A stretch of DNA of 64,000 bases from Aspidapion aeneum (Eukaryota > Arthropoda > Insecta > Coleoptera > Brentidae): NCBI GenBank assembly GCA_963576565.1, contig OY755045.1:2603477-2667476 (forward strand), written 5' to 3'. A program made the position numbers and the translations under genes. Each line of letters opens with the position of its first letter. Position 1 is the first letter of the stretch. The notes beneath the pieces are model-generated. The model worked only from the letters and a program-made list of their open reading frames with translations. It did no database searches and had not been told where the DNA came from. Of this stretch, positions 46,601 through 58,600 are shown in pieces.

Positions 46601-49600
46601 AAGATCGATTGCAAATAAAAAGAAACAAACAATCCGTGACCTACGACAGCTATTCTGTCTTTCAGTCCAAATCAACACTGGTTAACGTTTTTACCCGCCA
46701 TCAGACACGTGAGCGTCAATCAACGGAATTTTTTAAGCCAAATAATACTAACAAACGTGGAATTTCATACCCGTGAATTTAAAAATCAAACAAGTTTCGT
46801 GGCTAATCGGGTAAAAAGGAGTTTTTGTTTCTCTCATATTTTCGCTTGAAAGCTTAACCTCACGGGGGTCCAAGATCTAATGATCAATTAACTGTTTCGT
46901 CCTTATAGAAATATATTTATTTCATGTCAAAGTCACAAAAGTGTAACTGCATATGGCAAGGACTATACTTAGTCTCGTGAAATTTTTTGTTTTGAAAATG
47001 ACCTAAATCCCTTTTGTTTCAGGTTTGGTACATTTGGGCAACAAAGTTGCCGACCTGCACCCGTACTACTTCAAAACCAACGCTGTGATATTTTTTATGA
47101 AGAACGCGTTCTTCGCTAGTCAACAATGTTTGAGAACGGAAGCAACGTTGCCGTTCTCGAAATACCTGAATTTGTTAGATAATAAAATACTGTACAGAAG
47201 AATAGCTGTTAAGGAAGCCAATGTTCAGGTGAGTTTGGAGCCTCTGATATCTTGAATTTTATAATTTTTAGCTCACACTACTACTATATAAGCTCACACT
47301 ACTACTATACTATAGTATAAAAAACTCCGATTTTAAAATTTTTTATATATCTTTGCGTTTCAGACGATTTTGAAACTTGTTTGTCGTGTCTGTCTGTCTG
47401 TCTCTCTGTATGTCTGTCTGTTCAATTTAGCACTGTGCCTAAGAGTCATTTGAAGCATGCAGCCATAATAGCGAAGTTTAAAAAACATTTCTAAACTAGT
47501 AAGAACCTTTCATTTTGAAATTTATATTAAAGAACTTGGGTTTACTTTTATCTCAATTCTTTTTACGGAATACCATTTTCTTGTATAGTTTTTGCAAAGT
47601 CACCTGAAATGCTCCTAATACGGGGTTCTATCGATTTCATGAAATTTTGCTTCAATCTGCCCTTCAAAAGTTATCCAAATTCATATAAAATCTTCCTAGT
47701 ATATTTTCAACCCTACCGACAGAGAAAAGGCGCGGCTCTTTGCGGTCCGAGCACAAAGTATTTGTTTTCTGACCGACCCAGCACAGGTGGATAGACGGCA
47801 CCTGATTGGCAGATATTTTTGAGATGCGCTTTTAATTGCTTTCGGATGTTCTTTTCGGGACCCCTTTAGTCGGCAGTATGTAGAGTAAGAAAATAAATCA
47901 GTGTCGTTTCTGTAGGTGTAGGAATAGAAAGTTTTATTATCTATTTTTATTTCTTTAGTTTACGCCATAATTAAATGAAATAATTTCCATGAGTATATCT
48001 ACCGCCGCCCATGTCACTTTCTTTAAAGGATATGCCGATGGTCGGCTTTAACCTTTGTTCAACTGGCTTTGCAAAAACTATACTTGGCTTTTTTTACATG
48101 AAATGTTTTTGTTATTATTACATTTTTTAAAATTTATTGCAGGCTAGTTATTGTTTAGAAAAGTTAACAAAACTCCATAACCTGCAACTAAGAATAAAAA
48201 CCAAAAAGCTAGAGGTGCAACACGTAAAAGAGAGGATAAAACACGCGACGTTGAGCGACGTTACCTGTCAAGATATCGACGCGTCAACTGAGTCGACCAA
48301 TAACTACGCCAGTAACATCAGGTTCGCTCCGCAGCTGTTGACCATGACGTCATTAAATAAAATGTTACACGAGAAGCCTACTCAGAGTCAGAAAGGTAAG
48401 CTATTCATTTAACCAAGGCCAACAAAAAAATACAGGCTATGACCCTGAAAAAATTAGCTGTTGGGCTGAATTTTACTTTGGGTCTTATGGGCGGATAGAG
48501 GTTTATTTGTGATATTTTTGCGAAATTTCAGTGAAATATTCCTAGACACTACACCGATATTCCACCAAACATTTTTAAGGAGGAAAGAAGGTTAAAATCA
48601 TTTCTTATTTTGAATTCAAATTGTTATATTTGATATGGCAGGGCTATCAAAACGGGGCTGATTTTTTTTTTGATGGTCACGTTACGACACAGATTGTCTT
48701 TAAAATATTGAAGTTGGAATAACGGTTCACGAATATTTGATTTTTTTTAAAATAAAGCCGATTTTGAAATTGTTTTTACTATATTCTTGCAGAACAATTT
48801 TTTTTAAATGTATAGTGATCCTTAATTTTTCAGAGCCGCTTCATTAGCTCACATTAAAATAAAATTTAAAGTAGAAGCGAATGTGACAAACACAGATGAC
48901 AAAGTCAAATACATGTCAAATATAACAGTTAGCATGCGGTACATAGCGGGTAATTTAAATTCAAAATAAGAAATGCTAAATCTTGAAGATTTTAGCCTTT
49001 TAATCATCTTGTATTGTTACAAAAGTTTGGTGGAATATCGGGATGGTGTCTGAGAATATTTCACTGAAATTTCGCGGAAATCTGTAGGGCCCTTTTGAAA
49101 ATATCATAAAAAACCATCTGACCTCCCATAAGACCCAATGTAAAAATCAGCCCCCGGAGAACAGCTGATTTTTTCAGGGTCGTGGCCTGTATTTTTTTGT
49201 GGGGCTTGGATATGGATCATTGTTTGTTATGGCATTTACACTCTATATCATAATTTTTGAGACAACTTTTTGACAGTTATCAGCTGTTTACCATAACAAA
49301 TAGCATAGGCCAATGAAAAAAAGTTGTAAAAGGTTGTCCCAAAAATAATGATATGAACTGTATTTATTTGATTGTTATGTAAAACTTGTTCGATTTTTTA
49401 ATGGTTTTTTACAATAAAGTTCATTTAAAATCCAAAAATATCAGTGTTAATCTTTTTAAAACAAAATTACACCACAAAAAAATCATTTTTTGATGTTGTA
49501 ATTTTTGTAAACACCTCTAAATAAGTTTTAAAAGATTACTTTCCACATGGAAACGAACACGTTCGCTTTGACTTTAAATTTAATTTTTGTGTGAGGTAAT

Positions 49601-52600
49601 GAAACTGCTCTGAAAAATTAAGGATTACTATACTTTAAAAAAAAAAATGTTTTTCAAGAATATAGTAAAAACAATCTCAAAACCGGCTTTATTTTTAAAA
49701 AAATTAAATATTCATCAACTGTCATTCTAACTTTAATATTTTAAACACAACAATCAGCTGTGGCGTGACGTGACCATCAAAAAGCCTCCACTGTGACGTC
49801 AACAAAGTTGTAGATCGTGGCCCGTCCGTTTTGACGGATCTGATACCTGAGAAAATGAGTTCTAATACATTTCGAAAACCGTCAGATAACTGTCATTCGC
49901 ATTAATGAATTTTGCCCAAAATTCAATTAGCTCTTAACAGTATTGTACATTATTTTACCTGAAAATTTGATGAAAATCGGTTCAGTGGTTTAGGAGCTAT
50001 CGTTTTACAGACAGCCATCCACACACACACATACGTCGAAAACAATACCTTCTCTAGCCATTGCTCTGCCGGTTAGGAAGGTAAAAATCAAATTTTCTTT
50101 AAATGTTACATTAACATATTATTTTTGCATAAAAACTGTTTGTTTTTTTTTTAGATGAAATGGAAAGAAAAGCCAAGGAAATTGAAAAAAGTAAGTTTAA
50201 GATCCGATTGTTGGAACAAGAAAAGGAAAGGAAATGTCAAATTGTCAAACAACTGCGAGACAAAAAGGAGAAACTCAGTGAAACTGACGAAGAACAAAGT
50301 AAGTCAAATTATTTTTTTTTTGTTATTTTCACACAGTTGTCGAATTTCTAGAAAAGCTGGCTATAATAAGGTTATAGACAACAAGTGAATTTAAAGAAAG
50401 AAAAATAAGAAAGTTTTCGGTCTTCGGCCGAGACTCGAACCCGGAACCTCTTGCTCTGTACGCAAACATTCTAAGCATTGAACTACCGAAGACCACACAT
50501 AAATTTTCGAAAAACTTTCATTTATGCAGGTGCGCGGTGTCTCAATACAAGAATGAGAAATTCTCACGGTATTAACTCGACCAAGTCATCCAACTGATCT
50601 CTATGATTTTTCTTTCCCACAATGAAAAGGTATGATAGCTCAAAATTATAGGTTATTACACGTTATATCGTGTTTATATAATATAATTATATATATATAT
50701 ATATATATAATTATATACAGGGTATAGCAGTAATCCCTAACGAAAAAAACGATATTTAAAAATGATCTGTAGATTCTTAAACCGTTTTAAAACACGATAC
50801 TTAAATCTCCATACATTGTATGTATGTATAACTTAAAATGATGTTGCGTTCTTAAAATTAAATACACATCCATTCTTATAATTTATTTCTTATGAATTTT
50901 TTTTTTTTCAAATATGAAAATAAATCAATTTTTGTTTGAAGTTAGTAATATATAAATATAGTTGTTATATTTTAATAAAAAGCTAGTAATATACAGAATG
51001 TCCCCTTAAGGATGACTGCTGAATTTATATCAGAAACTTAATACTGCTATGAGTACGACGGGTTTTTTTTGCTATAAAATCGGGCTTTGCGAATTTCCCT
51101 AAAATATATTTTTTTCTTTAGCTCCCCACTACGAAGCAGTAATCGCAAGTATTTTATTTTTCATTAATTTTTTTTATTTTTTGCAGTCTCTGATCTTACC
51201 TCTCGCTACCACACCCTTCACAGAGACTGCGACAGACTGAAAGAGCACAAAAAGACGCTTATCAACCAGAAGGAGCTGTTTATGCAACTCAGCTCTCAGG
51301 TGCACCTCAGACAGAAACAGCTTTTAAAAGAGTTGCTGTTCATCTATCCCATAAAAAGGACCGACGATGACAAGTTTACCATTTTGGGGGTTCCTTTGCC
51401 GAACTCGGATATTTTGGCAGGTAATTATCCATATTCCTAATAATGTTTTATTTATTTTTTTTATTTGTCAAACACACTGTGTTTATTGTATTACAATCTA
51501 GTCAGTAAGACTAATTAGCAATTTTGTTTTAACTTAATTTACTAAAAAAGTCAGATTTAAACTTAGGGTTCACTCAATAGTTCTCCCCGCTTTGTTTAGT
51601 CTGTAACTCACAATTGTGTTGTGTTTAGAGCATTATTTTGTTTTATGTGTAATTCACTTAGTTTACTAGCTCAAACGGCTTCACTCTTTTTAGTCTTCGA
51701 ACTAGCATAGTATTGTCTAGAAGCTGAATTGCTTCCACATTCACATGCCGATGGAGTCTATCTTCATGGCTTTTTGCGTACTTTTTCATAGTCTCTGCTA
51801 CAATTTCGATTTTTAGATCTCGATGAAGGTCACTATTTCGAACGTACCAAGGTGCATTCACAATGTTTCTTAATACTTTATTTTGAAATCTCTGTACAAC
51901 TAGAATGTTACTCTCTTTAGCACAACCCCATAGTTGAATACCATATGTCCATACTGGTTTCAGTATTTGTCTATAAAGCAGTGGGTGAGGGCCAAAACAT
52001 CGAAACAAAATGTCGAAAGTACAAAATGTCGAAAACAAAATATCGAAATTTAAAATGTCGAAACTACAAAATGTCGAAATGCAAAATGTCGAAATTACAA
52101 AATGACGAAATTTCAAAATGTCGAAACTACAAAATGTCGAAATTACAAAATGTCGAAATTACAAAATGTCGAAATTACAAAATGTCGAAATTACAAAATG
52201 TCGAAATTACAAAATGTCGAAATTACAAAATGTCGAAATCACAAAATGTCGAAATTACAAAATGTCGAAATTACAAAATGTCGAAATGCAAACTGTCGAA
52301 ATTACAAAATGTCGAAATTACAAAATGTCGAAATGCAAAATGTCGAAATTACAAAATGTCAAAATTACAAAATGTCGAAATTACAAAATGTCGAAATCAC
52401 AAAATGTCGAAATCACAAAATGTCGAAATCACAAAATGTCGAAATTACAAAATGTCGAAATTACAAAATGTCGAAATGCAAAATGTCGAAATTACAAAAT
52501 GTCGAAATTACAAAATGTTGAATTACAAAATGTCGAAATTACAAAAAATTTGCAGTGTTGTAGTTTAGTTTGGTTAGGTTCGGTTTAGTTTCGTTCGGTT

Positions 52601-55600
52601 CGGTTTGGTTCGGTTCGGATTCACACCCTCTAGGGTCCCGGGAAAAAAATTAGGAAAGTTTTTTTTTTGAAAAAAATTGTTGGTTCAGTTTGCTTTAGTT
52701 CGATTCAGTTCGGTTCGGCTAGATTTGATTAGGTTTTTGAAACTTTCTATTTTCATGTGGTTACGTCAGATTAGGTTTAGTTAGATTAGGTTAGGTAACG
52801 TCAGGGTCGGGTTAGGTTAGGGTTTAGAAATTTTCTATTTTTGATTTTCGATATTCGTTAATTTCGATATTGTGTGTGTTCGACATTTTGTAATTTCGAC
52901 ATTTTATAATTTCGACATTTTGTAATTTCGACATTTTGTAATTTCGACATTTTGCTTTTCGACATTTTGTAATTTCGACATTTTGTAATTTCGACATTTC
53001 GTAATTTCGATATTTTGTAATTTCGACATTTTGCCTTTCGACATTTTGTAACTTCGACATTTTGTAATTTCGACATTTTGTAACTTCGACATTTCGACAT
53101 TTTGTTATTTCGACATTTTGTACTTCATTCTGTTCTGTCTTTCGATGTTTCGTCCGCCGCCCATAAAGCAGTAACTTATTATGAATTGTTAAATTGGACT
53201 TCCTTCCAATTAGCCAGTTCATTTTTCTATACCTTATCTCAAGTTCTTCTTTTTTTTCTTAACATGTGCTTTCCAGCGCAATTTGGCATCAAGTGTCATA
53301 CCTAGATATTTTGCCTGATTTGAATATGGTACGGGAATGTTGTTAATTGTAATTTGTATGTGATTTATATTTTTGTTTGTAAAATCAACATTTTTTATTT
53401 TTTTTTATTTTTTTTTTGTCAAACACACTGTGTTTATTGTATTACAATCTAGTCAGTAAGACTAATTAGCAATTTTGTTTTAACTTAATTTACTAGAAAA
53501 GTCAGATTTAAACTTAGGGTTCACTCAACAGTTCTCCCCGCTTTGTTTAGTCTGTAACTCACAATTGTGTTGTGTTTATAGCATTATTTTGTTTTATGTG
53601 TAATTCACTTAGTTTACTAGCTCAAACGGCTTCACTCTTTTTAGTCTTCGAACTAGCATAGTGTTGTCTAGAAGCTGAATTGCTTCCACATTCACATGCC
53701 GATGGAGTCTATCTTCATAGCTTTTTGCGTACTTTTTTATAGTCTCTGCTACAGTTTCGATTTTTAGATCTCGATGAATATCACTTTTTCGAACGTACCA
53801 AGGTGCATTCACAATGTTTCTTAATACTTTATTTTGAAATCTCTGTACAACTAGAATGTTACTCTCTTTAGCACAACCCCATAGTTGAATACCATATGTC
53901 CATACTGGTTTCAGTATTTGTCTATAAAGCAGTGGGCGAGGGCCAAAACATCGAAACACAAAATGTCGAAAGTACAAAATGTCGAAAACAAAATATCGAA
54001 ATTTAAAATGTCGAAACTACAAAATGTCGAAATGCAAAATATCGAAATTACAAAATGACGAAATTTCAAAATGTCGAAATTACAAAATGTCGAAATTACA
54101 AAATGTCGAAACTACAAAATGTCGAAATCACAAAATGTCGAAATTACAAAATGTCGAAATCACAAAATGTCGAAATTACAAAATGTCGAAATTACAAAAT
54201 GTCGAAATGCAAAATGTCGAAATTACAAAATATCGAAATCACAAAATGTCGAAATTACAAAATGTCGAAATGCAAAATGTCGAAATTACAAAATGTCGAA
54301 ATTACAAAATGTCGAATTACAAAATGTCGAAATTACAAAAAATTTGCAGTGTTGTAGTTTAGTTTGGTTAGGTTAGGTTCGGTTTAGTTTCGTTCGGTTC
54401 GGTTCGAATTCACACCCTCTAGGGTCCCGGGAAAGAAATTAGGAAAGTTTTTTTTTGAAAAAAATTGTTGGTTCAGTTTGCTTTAGTTCGATTCAGTTCG
54501 GTTCGGCTAGATTTGATTAGGTTTTTAAAACTTTCTATTTTCATGTGGTTACGTCAGATTAGGTTTAGTTAGATTAGGTTAGGTAACGTCAGGGTCGGGT
54601 TAGGTTAGGGTTTAGAAATTTTCTATTTTTGATTTTCGATATTCGTTAATTTCGATATTGTGTGTGTTCGACATTTTGTAATTTCGACATTTTATAATTT
54701 CGACATTTTGTAATTTCGACATTTTGTAATTTCGACATTTTGCTTTTCGACATTTTGTAATTTCGACATTTTGTAATTTCGACATTTTGTAATTTCGACA
54801 TTTCGTAATTTCGATATTTTGTAATTTCGACATTTTGCCTTACGACATTTTGTAACTTCGACATTTTGTACTTTCGACATTCTGTCTTTCGATGTTTCGT
54901 CCGCCGCCCATAAAGCAGTAACTTATTATGAATTGTTAAATTGGACTTCCTTCCAATTAGCCAGTTCATTTTTCTATACCTTATCTCAAGTTCTTCTTTT
55001 TTTTTTTCTTAACATGTGCTTTCCAGCGCAATTTGGCATCAAGTGTCATACCTAGATATTTTGCCTGATTTGAATATGGTACTGGAATGTTGTTAATTGT
55101 TATTTGTATGTGATTTATATTTTTGTTTGTAAAATCAACATGAATTGATTTGGTTTCATTTAATTTTATTCGCCACTTTGTGGTCCAACTGTGAACTTGG
55201 GTGACTGCATCCTGAAGTTTAGTGAATGTGAAACGAAAATCAATAACAAGAGTAATACTTTAAAATTCTGTTTTTTTGTAAAAGTAAGTGAATTATTTAC
55301 ATTTAGAAACAAGCAGAATTTCAAGATATTTTTCTGGTTGTTTTTCACCCCAGTTGATGAGTGCACTTACATAAAACTGATAAGTTGACCTTTCGCGAAC
55401 CAAGTAGCGGATACAAGACGCTAGCGCTACCAAGTCCACTTCCAATCCCTGGCTTCGCATGCGTAGATCTACCATATTATTTACCTCATGTATTAGAATC
55501 GATGTACAGGGTGATTTTCACTTGAATGATTCTAACCACATGAAAATAGAAAGTTTCAAAAACCTAACCTAACGAAACCTAATCAGATCTAACCGAACCG

Positions 55601-58600
55601 AACCAAAGCAAACTAAACCAATATTTTTTTTCAAAAAAAAAACTTTCCTGACTTCCTACCTGGGATGCTAGAGGATGTGAATCCGAACCGGACCGTACCG
55701 AACCGAACCTATCCAAACCTAACCCTACCCAACTAAACCTAATTAGCAGTACGTGGTGTAGTTTAGTTTGGTTAGGTGAGGTTTGGTTCAGTTTAGTTAG
55801 GTTCGGTTTGGTTCGGTTCGGATTCACATCCTCTAGGATCCCGGGCAAGAAGTCAGGAAAGTTTTTTTTTTGAAAAAAATTATTGGTTCAGTTTCCTTCG
55901 GTTCGGTTAGATTTGATTAGGTTTTGTTAGGTTAGCTTTTTGAAACTTTCTATTTTCATGTGGTTAGAATCATTCAAGTGAAAATCACCCTGTATGCATC
56001 TATTCTAAGACATGAGGTAAATAATATTGGTAGATCTGCGCTTGCGAAGCCAGGGATTGAAAGTGGACTTGGTAGCGCTAGCGTCTTGTGTAGCGGATTA
56101 TACTGATATTTTCGCTAAACTGGCAACGTTGGTCTGTTCTCCCATGCAATCCTTATGGCCCATACAAAAATCCTACCCCTAGATAGAAGGCTGGCCACGC
56201 GGTATAGATGTTCTACTAAAGCGTATTATAGTTATTAATCGAAAATGACTGCTGCAAGCAAGCGGTATATTGGATTCAAATGAACCCCAACCAAGTAAGG
56301 TCACTCATCGTCAAGCAAGCTTTGCAGGTAGCGAAGCCTAACTCTGATTTTCTATTTTTTGGTTATAATTTTTGACATGTTTTCCTCGGTTTCGCATTGG
56401 CGGCTCGTTGTTATTTTAAAAATGTGGTTTTAACACAGTCTAAAGATCTATTTAATAATGATACAGTTTCAAGATAGTTTGTAGCATAACTTTTTAATTT
56501 TAATTACATAAATATATATAATTTAGGTACCTTCATACTGTGTAAAACAACATCTTCAAAATAAAACAGAACCGCCAATGCGAAACCGAGGAAAACATGT
56601 CAAAAATAATAACCAAAAAATAGAAAGCCTGACGTTAGCTTCGCTTCCTATAAAGCTTGCCTGTACGATGAGTGTCCTTACAACCATGGCCAACAACAAA
56701 ATACAGGCCCGACCCTGACAAAATCAGCTGTTGTTGGGGGGCTGAATTTTACATTGGGTTTTATGGGCGAATAAAGGTTGATTTGTGATATTTTCATATG
56801 ACACTACAGATTTTCGTGAAATATTCCTAGACACTATCCTGATATTCCACCAAACTTTTGTAAGGATGAAAGATGATTAAAAGGTTAAAATCTTCAAGAT
56901 TTAGCATTCCTTATTTTGAATTCAAATTTCCCGCTATGTACCGTACGCCAACTGTTATATTTGACATATATTTGACTTTGTCATCTGTGTTTGTCATTAA
57001 AATTGTTTATTTGTCTGCATTGTAAAGCGTTTTCGATTTTTTAATAATTTTTTAAAATAAAGTTTATTTAGAATCCAAAAATACCACATGTTAATAACTA
57101 TATTAAGTTTTAAAGGTCTGCCGATTATAAACAAATACATGTAGGTGAGCCGATTACTTTCCACGCAGAAAAAAACACATTCACTTCTGCTTTAAATTTA
57201 ATTTTTGTGTGAGCTAATGAAGCGGCGCTAAAAAATTAAGGATTACTATACATTTAGAAAAAATTGTTCTACAAGAGTGTAGTAAAAACAATTTCAAAAC
57301 CGGCTTTATTTAAAAAAAAATCAAATATTCATGAACCGTCATTCAAACTTCAATATTTTAAAGATAATCCAGGGCTATCAAAATGGACGGGCCACGATCC
57401 TCCACTTTGTTGACGTCACATCCGGGGCTGATTTTTTTTGATGGTCACGTTACGACACAGCTTGATTGTCTTTAAAATATTGAAGTTGGAATGACGGTTC
57501 ATGGATATTTGATTTTTTTAAAAATAATGCCGTTTTTGAGATTGTTTTTACTTTATTTTGGCAGAACAATTTTTTTTAAATGTATAGTAAGCCCTAATTT
57601 TTTATAGCCGCTTCATTAGCTCACACAAAAATTAAGTTTAAAGCAGAAGCGAATGTGACAATCACATATGACAAAGTCAAATACATGTCAAATATAACAG
57701 TTGGCATGTGGTACATGGCGGGTAATTTGAATTCAAAATAAGGAATGCTAAGTCTTGAAGATTTTAATCTTTTAATCAAGTTGCTTCCTTACAGACCTTT
57801 GGTGGAATATCGGGATGGTGTCTGAGAATATTTCACTGAAATTTTGCGGAAATCTGTAGTGCCATTTTGAAAATATCATAAAAAAAACGTCTGACCTCCC
57901 ATAAGACCCAATGTAAAATTCAGCCCCGGGAGAACAGCTGATTTTTTCAGGGTCGTGGCCTCTATTTTTGTGTTGGCCTTGGATAATCAGCTGTCGTGAC
58001 GTGACCATCAAAAAAAATCAGTCCCCGATGTGTCGTCAACAACGTGTAGGATCGTGGCCTGTTCGTTTTGATAGCCCTGGACTGGTATTCTCATAAATTG
58101 GCTTAAAAACATTACGTTTTGAAAACGCTCAGCGAAACGCACAGCACCCTTCTCGCATGGCATTTGCGCTGACCGATCGAATTTGGTATTCACGTTGGTA
58201 AACGCGCCCTTGGGATGGAACTCGCTAAGCATCCTTCAAATTCTCGCTTTTTGTTCATGATTTTTGACATTTGTGGCATACATTAGAGATTTTTTTTACC
58301 CCAGTTAGTTATTTTTGTTATTTGTTTTGTTTTGTTTTGTGGATAACAACGTCGCAAAATCTAGAGAAGGTGATGGTTAGAAATGGTTTTAATGAGAGAT
58401 GTTGGGCTAGCGGTGTTTTGGCATGATTGTAATGACCCCTACACTCCTAGGGTATAATAATAAAGGTTATATAGACGTAAACCATAAATTTTCATCATAT
58501 TCCAACAAATAAAATAAAGTTTTAAAAGAAGATTTAGTTAAATATCTTCATTAATTTTAGAAACTTAAATTTTTTAAAGTTTTGGCACGACCACCACCAT

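Larger units (their letters stand above)
55205..56215. mobile_element. older repeat (family B), second copy, host of nested elements
   Basis: Outer parts 55205-55412 and 56090-56215 match the flanks of 14749-16428 in reverse. It is interrupted by 55413-56089. Confidence 0.65.

Noticed and set aside
52550..52850. Interstitial telomere repeat
   Set aside because: GGTTAGGTT occurs, but mixed with GGTTCGGTT and never as a TTAGG array. The block is part of a MITE family.
51983..54909. CRISPR array
   Set aside because: The units are contiguous 16-bp tandem repeats without unique spacers, and the setting is a eukaryotic intron.
51945..54969. Many Lys/Asn/Val/Glu/Met-repeat frames on both strands
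   Set aside because: Artefacts of the 16-bp repeat arrays in the Foldback-like arms. A 16-bp unit read in triplets gives a 16-residue periodicity with no real domain.
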